DNA of 64,000 nt from Acidobacteriota bacterium (GTDB lineage Bacteria > Acidobacteriota > Terriglobia > Terriglobales > Acidobacteriaceae): the NCBI GenBank assembly GCA_021781495.1, contig JAJXWS010000001.1, positions 1-64,000 of the forward strand. Direction: 5' to 3'. Position 1 is the stretch's first letter. Each line of letters opens with the position of its first letter. Under the pieces are notes generated by a model. That model ran no database searches. It was given only the letters and a program-made list of their open reading frames with translations, and had not been told where the DNA came from. Shown piece after piece: positions 19,019 through 27,433 of this stretch. Both the position numbers and the translations under genes were made by a program.

Positions 19019-22000
19019 ATGTGGATTGTCCGACTTGCGTTACGGCGGCCCTACACCTTTGTCGTCTTTGCGCTTCTGATTCTTATTCTCGGCGCGTACA
19101 GCATCCTTACGATGCCGACCGATATCTTTCCGAACATCGACATTCCCGTTGTCACCGTGGTGTGGAACTACTCCGGGCTCTCCGCGCAGGAGATGTCGAC
19201 CCGCATCGTGTTCAACAGCGAACGCGGCCTGACCATCGCGGTCAACGACATTGAGCACATCGAGTCGCAGTCGCTGAACGGCGTTGCCGTCATCAAGATC
19301 TTCTTTCAGCCGCACGTCAACATCGGCTCTGCGGTGGCGCAGGTCACGGCCATCAGCCAGGTGATGCTGCGGCAGTTGCCGCCCGGAACCACGCCGCCGT
19401 TCATCATCCAGTACAACGCGTCGAGCGTGCCCGTACTGCAGTTGGGACTTGCCGGGGAGGGCCTGAACGAGCAGCAGTTATACGACCTGGGCCAGAACAC
19501 TATCCGCACCCAGCTGGCCACCATTGAAGGCGCGCAGACTCCGTTCCCTTATGGCGGCAAGCAGCGGCAGATCCAGGTAGATCTGGACATGCCAGCGCTG
19601 CAGGCCAAGGGACTTTCGCCCACCGATGTGGTCAATGCCGTCTCCGCGCAGAACCTGATCGTGCCCTCGGGCAGCATGAAGATCAACCGCTTTGAATATG
19701 CCGTGGAAACAAACTCCGCGCCGGACGTGGTGAACGCGCTGAACGATCTGCCCATTCGCGCGGTCAACGGAGCGGTGATCTATGTGCGCGACGTGGCCCA
19801 CGTGCGCGACGGCTTTCCGCCGCAAACAAACATCGTGCGTGTGGACGGACGCAGAGCCATCCTGATGAGCATCATGAAGACCGGCTCGTCGTCCACGCTC
19901 GACATCATCGCGGGCATCCGCGAGAAACTGGCCGCCATGAAAGGCCAGCTTCCGCAGCAGTTGAAGATTCGGGCTCTCTCGGACCAGTCCATCTTTGTGC
20001 GCAGTGCGATTAACGGCGTGGTGCGCGAGGCCATCATCGCCGCGTGCCTCACGGCCATCATGATCCTCGTGTTCCTCGGCAGCTGGCGCTCCACGGTGAT
20101 TATCGCCATCTCGATTCCGCTGTCGATCCTTTGCTCGCTCACCATGCTGGCCATCCTGCACGAGACGATCAACATCATGACGCTGGGCGGCATGGCGCTG
20201 GCCGTCGGCATCCTGGTGGATGACGCGACGGTTGCCATCGAGAACATCAATCGCAATCTGGAAGCGGGCAAGGAGCTGGAGCAGTCCATCCTGGACGGCT
20301 CCGCGCAGATTGCCGTGCCTGCGCTGGTCTCCACGCTGGCCATCTGCATCGTCTTCGTGCCCATGTTCTTTTTGAGCGGCGTGGCGCATTACCTGTTTGT
20401 GCCCATGGCCGAGGCCGTGGTCTTCGCCATGCTCGCAAGCTATCTGCTCTCGCGGACGCTGGTGCCCACCATGGCGAAGTATCTGCTGAAGGAGCACGAC
20501 GATGCGGAGAATGCGCGCAAGCGCGTCAGCTACAACCCCTTCACGCGCTTCCAACTGCTCTTTGAAGAAGGCTTTGAGAAGTTCCGGCGCGGGTATCTGG
20601 GGCTGCTGACGCTGTGCGTCGATCACGCCCGCGTCTTCCTCATTCTCTTTTTCGTCTTTACCCTCGCCTCCGTTGGCGTGCTGGCTCCCTGGCTGGGGCA
20701 GGACTTCTTCCCCTCAGTGGACTCCGGGCAGTTCAAGATTCACCTGCGCGCGCACACCGGAACCCGCATTGAAGAGACGGCCGCGCTCTGCGACCACATT
20801 GACAACACCATCCGCCAGCAGATTCCGGCAGACGAGATGGGCACGATTGTGGACAACGTCGGACTGCCGTACTCCGGCCTGAACCTCTCCTACTCCACCT
20901 CGGCGCCCGTGGGCACTGCCGATGCGGACATCCAGGTGCAGCTGGCAAAGGACCACCATCCCACGGCGGCATACGTGGACCAGTTGCGGAAGGTGCTGGC
21001 GCGCGAGTATCCGGGCGTCACCTTCTACGTGCTCCCGGTGGATATCGTCACGCAGATTCTCAACTTCGGCCTGGCGGCTCCCATCGATATCCAGATTGTG
21101 GGGCCGAACCTCTACGGCAATCGCGCCGTGGCTGAGCGCATCCTGAACGATATCCGTTATGTTCCCGGAGCGGCGGACGCGCGCATCCAGCAGCCCTTCG
21201 ACATGCCGAATATGACCGTGGACGTGGACCGAACGCGGGCGCGAGCCATCGGCTTCAGCCAAAAGGACGTGGCCCAGAGCCTGCTGGTGGCGCTGAGCGG
21301 CAGCTTCCAGACCACGCCCAGCTTTTATCTCGACCCCAAGTCGGGCGTGAGCTACAACGTGGCCGTCATGGCGCCGCAGTATCAGATTGATTCCCTGGCC
21401 GCGCTGAAGAGCCTGCCCGTGACCACCACCATAACCACACCCCCGACTACCGCAGCGGCGACGCCCCCGGCAGCAACGGCAGCCCCCGGAGCGCAGAACT
21501 CCGTGCAGGTGCTGGGCAACCTGAGCCGGGTTGTGCCCGGCGCCGAGCTGGGCACGGTGAGCCACTACGACGTGCAGCCCGTCATCGATATCTTCGCGAA
21601 CGTGAACGGGACCGACCTTGGCACCGTCACGCGCTCCGTGGAGCGCATCCTGAAAGCGCATGAGAAGGACCTGCCGCGCGGATCGCACATCGCCGTGCGC
21701 GGGCAGAGCGAGACGATGCGCAAGTCCTACGTGGGCCTGCTGGTCGGGCTGGTCTTCTCCATCCTGCTGGTGTACCTGCTCATCGTGGTCAACTTCCAGT
21801 CCTGGCTCGATCCATTCCTGATCATCTCCGCCCTGCCCGCGGCGCTGGCGGGCATCGTGTGGTTCCTGTTCCTTACCGGAACGCGGCTCAGCGTGCCGGC
21901 GCTCACCGGCGCCATCATGTGCATGGGCGTGGCCACGGCCAACTCCATCCTGGTGGTCAGCTTTGCCCGCGAGCAGCTTGAGGTCCTGGTAGGCGACGCG

Positions 22001-22282
22001 CGCAAAGCCGCGCTGAACGCCGGCTTTGTCCGCCTGCGCCCGGTGCTGATGACGGCACTGGCCATGATCATCGGCATGGTGCCGATGGCCCTTGGGCTGG
22101 GCGACGGCGGCGAGCAGAATGCGCCCCTCGGGCGCGCCGTCATCGGCGGACTGCTGCTGGCCACGGTGGCCACGCTGTTCTTTGTGCCGGCCTTCTTCTC
22201 CGTCATTCATGGATGGATTGAGAGCCGCCGCCGTGCACTGCCCAGTCCGGCGCAGTCGGCAACGTTTGATGAGTTCGATTAA
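19019..22282 (+). CDS. RND efflux transporter, inner-membrane pump
   Basis: 1087 residues. The N-terminus MWIVRLALRRPYTFVVFALL and the helix-4 pair GILVDDATVAIENI mark an HAE1-like RND pump of the branch common in soil bacteria. The frame is open 222 nt further upstream, but that part overlaps the SRP RNA candidate and reads as non-membrane, Arg/His-rich nonsense, so the ATG at 19019 is used. A Thr/Pro/Ala-rich insert of about 25 residues (coding DNA about 21421-21497) interrupts the second periplasmic loop at the hairpin before VQVLGNL. This is the same place as the larger insert in the MdtC-like pump. An adaptor and an outer-membrane factor follow, giving a full tripartite set. Confidence 0.92.
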   Translation: MWIVRLALRRPYTFVVFALLILILGAYSILTMPTDIFPNIDIPVVTVVWNYSGLSAQEMSTRIVFNSERGLTIAVNDIEHIESQSLNGVAVIKIFFQPHVNIGSAVAQVTAISQVMLRQLPPGTTPPFIIQYNASSVPVLQLGLAGEGLNEQQLYDLGQNTIRTQLATIEGAQTPFPYGGKQRQIQVDLDMPALQAKGLSPTDVVNAVSAQNLIVPSGSMKINRFEYAVETNSAPDVVNALNDLPIRAVNGAVIYVRDVAHVRDGFPPQTNIVRVDGRRAILMSIMKTGSSSTLDIIAGIREKLAAMKGQLPQQLKIRALSDQSIFVRSAINGVVREAIIAACLTAIMILVFLGSWRSTVIIAISIPLSILCSLTMLAILHETINIMTLGGMALAVGILVDDATVAIENINRNLEAGKELEQSILDGSAQIAVPALVSTLAICIVFVPMFFLSGVAHYLFVPMAEAVVFAMLASYLLSRTLVPTMAKYLLKEHDDAENARKRVSYNPFTRFQLLFEEGFEKFRRGYLGLLTLCVDHARVFLILFFVFTLASVGVLAPWLGQDFFPSVDSGQFKIHLRAHTGTRIEETAALCDHIDNTIRQQIPADEMGTIVDNVGLPYSGLNLSYSTSAPVGTADADIQVQLAKDHHPTAAYVDQLRKVLAREYPGVTFYVLPVDIVTQILNFGLAAPIDIQIVGPNLYGNRAVAERILNDIRYVPGAADARIQQPFDMPNMTVDVDRTRARAIGFSQKDVAQSLLVALSGSFQTTPSFYLDPKSGVSYNVAVMAPQYQIDSLAALKSLPVTTTITTPPTTAAATPPAATAAPGAQNSVQVLGNLSRVVPGAELGTVSHYDVQPVIDIFANVNGTDLGTVTRSVERILKAHEKDLPRGSHIAVRGQSETMRKSYVGLLVGLVFSILLVYLLIVVNFQSWLDPFLIISALPAALAGIVWFLFLTGTRLSVPALTGAIMCMGVATANSILVVSFAREQLEVLVGDARKAALNAGFVRLRPVLMTALAMIIGMVPMALGLGDGGEQNAPLGRAVIGGLLLATVATLFFVPAFFSVIHGWIESRRRALPSPAQSATFDEFD

Positions 22283-22313
22283 GCCAGTAACGCGTTTTTC
22301 GGAGTAGCTTGTT

Positions 22314-23528
22314 ATGAAGAAGTCACCCAACCCGAACTCCCACGCAGCGCAGAACCATGAGAGCGCGCCGCACACCGCATCTGCTTCGCCACGCAAAGCC
22401 CTCGTCGGCCTGCTGGTGGTGCTGATTGTTGCGGTGGTGCTGGCGGCGGTGGGCATGGTCGCGCGCATGCGCAATGACCGCGTACTGGCGCGCACCACGC
22501 AGGAGCTGGCCGCTCCCACGGTGATTGCCCTGAATCCAAAGCAGGGCACGCCGGTGACCAGTCTGCTGCTGCCGGGCAACGTGACGGCTTATACCGATTC
22601 GCCCATCTACGCGCGCACCTCCGGCTACCTGACGCACTGGTACTTTGACATCGGCGCCCACGTGAGGAAAGGCGAGCTGCTGGCCGTCATCGCCACCCCT
22701 GAGATTGACCAGCAGTTGCAACAGGCGCAGGCCGACCTGGCCACCGCGCAGGCCAACGCCAATAATGCGCGCATCCAGGCGGATCGCTACTCGGGGCTGG
22801 TGAAGTCGAACGCCGTTTCGCGCCAGGACACAGACACGTACATCAACCTGGCCGCGGCCACGGCGGCAGCAGTTCGCTCCGCGCAGGCCAACGTGCGGCG
22901 GCTCAGTGAGCTGCAGTCCTTTGAAAAGGTCTATGCGCCTTTTGACGGCGTGGTGACGGCGCGCAACATCGATATCGGACAGCTGATCGATCAGGGAGCC
23001 GGCAAGGAACTGTTCCACATGCAGGCCATCCAGACGCTGCGCGTCTACACCAACGTTCCGCAGCAGTATGCACCAACGGCCCGCCGCGGACTGAAGCTGG
23101 ACCTGACCTTCCCCGAGCATCCGGGCCGGACCTTCCAGGGCACGCTGGTGCGCACCGCCGACGCAATCGACCCGGTAAGCCGCACGCTGCTGGTGGAAGT
23201 GGATGTGGACAATCGCAAAGGCGAGCTGCTGCCCGGGTCGCTGGCGCAGGTGCACTTCAAGGCTCCGGCGTCTACACCCTCCTTCGTCGTGCCGGCGGCC
23301 GCGCTGATCTTCCGCCGCGAGGGGCTGCAACTGGGCACCGTGGTGCAGGGCAACAAGGCGCATCTGGTGCCGGTCATCATCGGCGAGGATGACGGGGCCA
23401 CCGTGCAGATCATCAGCGGCATCAAGGCAGACGACAAGGTGATCCAGGACCCGCCCGACTCGCTGATTGAAGGCGAGACCGTAACGCCGGAATCCCCCGC
23501 TGACTCGGCTCTTGCGGAGGGCAAGTAG
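22314..23528 (+). CDS. RND efflux periplasmic adaptor subunit
   Basis: 404 residues. A membrane anchor (about residues 29-50) precedes the adaptor domains: the first lipoyl half around TSGYLTHWYFDIGAHVRKGELLAVI, a coiled-coil hairpin rich in Ala and Gln (residues 125-195), and the second lipoyl half YAPFDGVVTARNIDIGQLID. The beta-barrel and membrane-proximal domains follow. It links the pump encoded 31 nt upstream to the outer-membrane factor 2 nt downstream. GGAG lies 9 nt before the ATG. It belongs to a different subfamily from the MdtA-like adaptor at 15272, so the two operons are not simple duplicates. Confidence 0.93.
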   Translation: MKKSPNPNSHAAQNHESAPHTASASPRKALVGLLVVLIVAVVLAAVGMVARMRNDRVLARTTQELAAPTVIALNPKQGTPVTSLLLPGNVTAYTDSPIYARTSGYLTHWYFDIGAHVRKGELLAVIATPEIDQQLQQAQADLATAQANANNARIQADRYSGLVKSNAVSRQDTDTYINLAAATAAAVRSAQANVRRLSELQSFEKVYAPFDGVVTARNIDIGQLIDQGAGKELFHMQAIQTLRVYTNVPQQYAPTARRGLKLDLTFPEHPGRTFQGTLVRTADAIDPVSRTLLVEVDVDNRKGELLPGSLAQVHFKAPASTPSFVVPAAALIFRREGLQLGTVVQGNKAHLVPVIIGEDDGATVQIISGIKADDKVIQDPPDSLIEGETVTPESPADSALAEGK

Positions 23529-23530
23529 CC

Positions 23531-25039
23531 ATGCGGACACCGGGGACGCAGCTGCTGCGACACGGAAAGGCCACCGCCGCGCTGGCCGCGCCAGTGCTGA
23601 TGGCCGGGCTGGTCCTGCTGGCCGGGTGCAAGCCCGTCGGCCCCAACTACACCCGGCCCGGCTATCAGGCTCCGCCTGCGTACAAGGAGACGGGCGCCTC
23701 CACGGCAATCGTCCCTCCGCCCAATCCAAACGGTGGTGCATGGCAACCGGCCTCGCCTTCAGACGGCATGCTGCGCGGCAACTGGTGGGAGGTCTATAAG
23801 GACCCGCAACTGAACGCGCTTGAGGAGCAGCTAACCCAGAACAACCAGACGCTGCGCGCCGCCGTCGAAAGCTATCTGGCGGCACGGGACCAGGTAGCGG
23901 CGGCACGGGCGGCCTTTTATCCCACGCTTTCGGCAGGCGTCTCCGGAGCTCACCAGAAGCTCTCCGCCAACCGGCCGCTGGCCTCCGCAGGCAGCCACAA
24001 CCAGTACAACGACCTGGTTCTGGCAGGCCAGGCAAGCTGGGAGCCGGACTTCTGGGGCCGCATCCGGCGAACCGTGGAAGCCACCCGCGCATCCGCCCAG
24101 GCCACCGCGGCAGACGCCGCGACGGTGGACCTGAGCCTGCACGCCGAGCTGGCGCAGGACTACTTTGAGCTGCGCGGCCTGGATTCGCAGAGCAAGCTGC
24201 TCCAGTCCACGGTCCGGTCCTATGAGCAGCAGGTGGGCCTGACCCAGGAACTGCTCTCCGGCGGCGTGGTAACGGAAGTGGATGTGGCGCTGGCACGTAC
24301 CCAGCTTGAAACCATACGGGCGCAGATGATTGACATAAACCAGGCCCGCACCGTGTATGAGCACGCCATCGCCACGTTGACCAACCGGCAGGCGCGCGAA
24401 GTCACGCTTGCTCCCGCGCCGCTGGATACAGCGCTGCCCGCGGTGCCGCTGGGCCTGCCCTCGCAGCTCGTGGAGCGGCGGCCGGATATTGCCGCGGCCG
24501 AGCGGCGCGTGGCCGCGGCCAACGCGCAGATCGGGATCGCCATCAGCGCGTTTTATCCCACCATCGCGCTGGGCGGCGGCGGCGGATTTGAGAGCACCCA
24601 CGGCGGCACGTGGATTCAGGGTCCAAGCTCGCTGTGGTCCCTGGGCGCGCAGGCGGCGGAGCTCCTGTTCGATGCCGGGCAACGCCGCGCCCTGACCAGC
24701 GAAGCGCAGCATGCCTACGAGGCGCAGGCGGCCGGCTACAAGGCCACGGTGCTGGCGGCGTTCAATGAGGTGGAGGACAGGCTCTCCGACCTGCGCATTC
24801 TGGAGCAGGAGGCCGGGGTCGAGCGGCATGCGGTGGACGACGCGCAGCACTCGCTGGACCTCTCAACCCAGCGCTACAAGGGCGGCGTCACCAGCTATCT
24901 TGAGGTGCTGACCGCCGAGAACTCCCTCCTGCAGAATCAGCGCACGGCAACCGACCTCGAGACACGGCAGTTCGCCGCCAGCGTTCAGTTGATCCGCGCA
25001 CTGGGCGGCGGCTGGGATGTAACGCAGCTGCCGAAGTAA
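23531..25039 (+). CDS. Outer-membrane efflux lipoprotein, NodT family
   Basis: 502 residues. The signal peptide ends in a lipobox (LLAG-C, Cys about 34), predicting an acylated outer-membrane channel protein of the TolC/NodT type. The mature start KPVGPNYTRP is the family signature. Two repeated long helical regions (about 110-270 and 320-480), containing SYLAARDQVAAARAAFYPTL and its second-half counterpart, form the periplasmic tunnel. It is the last gene of the pump-adaptor-channel operon, starting 2 nt after the adaptor stop. It may also serve the MdtABC-like pumps, which lack their own channel gene. Confidence 0.93.
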   Translation: MRTPGTQLLRHGKATAALAAPVLMAGLVLLAGCKPVGPNYTRPGYQAPPAYKETGASTAIVPPPNPNGGAWQPASPSDGMLRGNWWEVYKDPQLNALEEQLTQNNQTLRAAVESYLAARDQVAAARAAFYPTLSAGVSGAHQKLSANRPLASAGSHNQYNDLVLAGQASWEPDFWGRIRRTVEATRASAQATAADAATVDLSLHAELAQDYFELRGLDSQSKLLQSTVRSYEQQVGLTQELLSGGVVTEVDVALARTQLETIRAQMIDINQARTVYEHAIATLTNRQAREVTLAPAPLDTALPAVPLGLPSQLVERRPDIAAAERRVAAANAQIGIAISAFYPTIALGGGGGFESTHGGTWIQGPSSLWSLGAQAAELLFDAGQRRALTSEAQHAYEAQAAGYKATVLAAFNEVEDRLSDLRILEQEAGVERHAVDDAQHSLDLSTQRYKGGVTSYLEVLTAENSLLQNQRTATDLETRQFAASVQLIRALGGGWDVTQLPK

Positions 25040-25114
25040 GCCTCAAGCCGATCCCGGCCACAACCCGGGCACGGCTTTCCCGCACACCGGTTTTCGCCCG
25101 GGCGCCGCAGCGGC

Positions 25115-25120
25115 TACACT
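25115..25120 (+). promoter_or_regulatory. Candidate -10 box for hpnI
   Basis: TACACT ends 10 nt before the ATG at 25131, implying a leader of only a few bases. No convincing -35 hexamer is visible. Confidence 0.35.
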
Positions 25121-25130
25121 AGGCCCTGGG

Positions 25131-26291
25131 ATGCCGCACGCTTTGGCCATGGCCGTGGAAGTGCTGACCACGGCGCTGGCCGTGGCCGGAATGGGCTACT
25201 TTGCGGCTGCGCTGGTGGCGGCCCGCGTCTTTCTGCGCACGCGCCGCGCGCCCCTGCCTGACTTCGCCCCGGGCGTAACGATCTTGAAGTCGCTGAAGGG
25301 GCTTGACCCCGGCATGCTCGATGCCTTTCGCAGCCATTGCAGGCAGGCCTACAAGGGCGAGGTTGAGCTGCTGTTTGGCGTCTCTTCGCCGGATGACCCC
25401 GCCGCTGCGGCCGTAAAGCAGTTGCAGCTTGAGTTCCCGCAGGTGCCCATCCGCCTGGTCGAGTGCCCGGAGCGGCTCGGCACCAACGGCAAGGTCAGCA
25501 CACTGGCCCAGTTGGCGCCGCATGCCCGGCACGCCTTTCTGCTGGTGAACGACTCGGACATCACCGTCTCTCCGCGCTACCTGGAGCGGGTGATGGCGCA
25601 CTTCGCCGAGCCCTCAACCGGGCTGGTGACGGCGCTCTATCGCGGTCGGGCGCATGGAACGCTGGCCTCGCGGTTGGAGGCGCTGGGCATTGCCACGGAC
25701 TTCCAGGCAGGTGTGCTGCTCTCGCGCCTGCTGGAGGGCGGCCTGCACTACGGGCTCGGATCCACGCTGGCCGTCAGGCGCGAGGCGCTTGAAAAGATCG
25801 GCGGATTCGCCGCGCTCAAAGACCACCTGGCGGATGACTACGAGCTTGGCGCGCGCGTGGCGCAGGCGGGCTACAGCGTGGTGCTGAGCGCCGAGCCCGT
25901 GGAGACCAGCGTTCCCGCCTACGACTGGCGCGGTTTTGCCGATCACCAGCTGCGCTGGCTCAGGACGGTTCGCGATGCCCGGCCGGGCGGCTACGTGGGG
26001 CTTATCTTTACCCACGGCCTGGCCTGGGCGCTGCTGAACGTGGTGGCCAGCGGGCTGAGTCCGCTGAGCCTGTGGCTGCTTGCGCTCAGCTTCTTTCTGC
26101 GCCTGACCATGGCCATGACCGTGGGCGCTGAGGTGCTGGGCGATCACCAGGTGTTGCCCAGCCTGTGGCTGCTGCCGCTGCGCGACGTGGTGGCCATGGG
26201 GCTGTGGGTGGCGGGCCTGGCCGGGAACACCATCGTGTGGCGCGGCGAGCGATTTGTGCTGCACGACGGCAAGCTGCACAAGGCCGGTTGA
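25131..26291 (+). CDS. hpnI: Hopanoid-type glycosyltransferase HpnI (GT21, ceramide glucosyltransferase-like)
   Basis: 386 residues. An N-terminal membrane segment (about residues 9-33) precedes a GT-A catalytic domain with the GT21 pattern: VNDSDITVSPRYL (DxD-type metal site), DDYELG and the QLRWLR motif (Q/RxxRW). C-terminal membrane helices follow. The closest named family is HpnI, which adds an N-acetylhexosamine to bacteriohopanetetrol on the way to composite hopanoids. Ceramide or sterol glucosylation is the main alternative. No other hpn genes are in the window. A Rieske oxygenase gene follows after 43 nt in the same direction, so the two may act on the same lipid, which is inference. 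Confidence 0.8.
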   Translation: MPHALAMAVEVLTTALAVAGMGYFAAALVAARVFLRTRRAPLPDFAPGVTILKSLKGLDPGMLDAFRSHCRQAYKGEVELLFGVSSPDDPAAAAVKQLQLEFPQVPIRLVECPERLGTNGKVSTLAQLAPHARHAFLLVNDSDITVSPRYLERVMAHFAEPSTGLVTALYRGRAHGTLASRLEALGIATDFQAGVLLSRLLEGGLHYGLGSTLAVRREALEKIGGFAALKDHLADDYELGARVAQAGYSVVLSAEPVETSVPAYDWRGFADHQLRWLRTVRDARPGGYVGLIFTHGLAWALLNVVASGLSPLSLWLLALSFFLRLTMAMTVGAEVLGDHQVLPSLWLLPLRDVVAMGLWVAGLAGNTIVWRGERFVLHDGKLHKAG

Positions 26292-26334
26292 CCGCTGGCC
26301 TGCGCAACCGCACGAGTGCTATGTTGAGTGCCAA

Positions 26335-27429
26335 ATGCCCTTTCTGACGACGACCGAAGCCGGTGTTCCCATCCAGGGACCCACGGCCACGCTGATCTAC
26401 GACGACTGGTACCCGGCCCTGCGCACCGACACGCTGCGCGCGGGCAAGCTGGCAACCGCCCTGCTGCTGGGGATTCCGCTGGTGCTGGGGCGGCGCAGCG
26501 ATGGACGCATCTTTGCCATGCGCGACAGTTGCCCGCACCGCGGCATTCCGCTCAGCGTGGGCTGGTTTGACGGCACGCACGTGACCTGCAAGTACCATGG
26601 CTGGGAGTTCGAGCCCTGCAGCGGACAGTGCGCGGTCATCCCCTCGCTCAGCAGCCACGACCACCTGGATGCGACGAAGATCTACGCCACGGCCTATCCC
26701 TGCGAGGAGCGCGACGGCCACGCATGGGTGTTTATCCCCAGCCCCGGAGCAGGACGAAAGAGCGGCAGTGCGGAACGCCCGGTGCCGGAGTTGGCCAAGT
26801 TCGGCTCGCGCTATCGCACTGCGTTTTTGACCGCCGACCTGCCCTGCAACGTGGATCACGGCATCATCGGGCTGATGGACCCGGCGCATGGACCGTTTGT
26901 GCACCAGGCCTGGTGGTGGCGCACCCGCGGCTCAATCCGCGAAAAGACAAAGCGGTTTGAGCCCATCCCGGAGGGCTTCCGCATGAGCGCGCACGCGCCC
27001 AGCGGCAACTCCGCGCCTTACAAGCTGCTTGGGGTGTACGGTCAGCCCGTGGAGACCACCATCGACTTTGTGCTGCCCAACCGCCGCACTGAGGTTATCC
27101 GCTGCGGCGACAAGTGGTTCAGCAGCCTGACGACCGTCACGCCCGTAACGGCGTCCACTTGCCGCATTGATGTGGTGGCGGCTTGGAACGTCTTTTATCA
27201 CGTGCCGTTTGTGCTGCCGATCGCCAAATTCTTCGGGGCCCGGTTTGTGCGGCAGGACCAGGTCACGATGATTCAGCAGGCCGAAGGGCTGAAGCATAAC
27301 CCCAGCCTGATGCTGATTGACGATGCGGACAAGCCCGCCAAGTGGTACTTCGCGCTCAAGCAGGTGCGGCTGGACGGAACAGGCGGGCACCCGCTGGACG
27401 GGCCGGTGGAGCTGCACTGGCGCAGCTAA
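26335..27429 (+). CDS. Rieske non-haem iron oxygenase
   Basis: 364 residues. The Rieske [2Fe-2S] motif is complete: CPH (Cys66, His68) and CKYH (Cys85, His88), spaced C-x-H-x16-C-x2-H. The C-terminal part has the mononuclear iron triad spacing D-x2-H-x4-H in LMDPAHGPFVHQ (Asp182, His185, His190). So this is a real oxygenase alpha-type subunit and not just a ferredoxin. Such enzymes hydroxylate or demethylate rings and lipids with electrons from a separate reductase, which is not encoded here. The start is the ATG at 26335, with a TATGTT hexamer 9 nt upstream. Its stop lies 4 nt from the convergent phosphatase gene. The substrate is unknown. Confidence 0.85.
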   Translation: MPFLTTTEAGVPIQGPTATLIYDDWYPALRTDTLRAGKLATALLLGIPLVLGRRSDGRIFAMRDSCPHRGIPLSVGWFDGTHVTCKYHGWEFEPCSGQCAVIPSLSSHDHLDATKIYATAYPCEERDGHAWVFIPSPGAGRKSGSAERPVPELAKFGSRYRTAFLTADLPCNVDHGIIGLMDPAHGPFVHQAWWWRTRGSIREKTKRFEPIPEGFRMSAHAPSGNSAPYKLLGVYGQPVETTIDFVLPNRRTEVIRCGDKWFSSLTTVTPVTASTCRIDVVAAWNVFYHVPFVLPIAKFFGARFVRQDQVTMIQQAEGLKHNPSLMLIDDADKPAKWYFALKQVRLDGTGGHPLDGPVELHWRS

Positions 27430-27433
27430 AATC

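Noticed and set aside
22323-24296. 657-codon open frame opposite the adaptor and channel genes
   Set aside because: Spans two real genes in antisense and is Arg/Pro-rich throughout.
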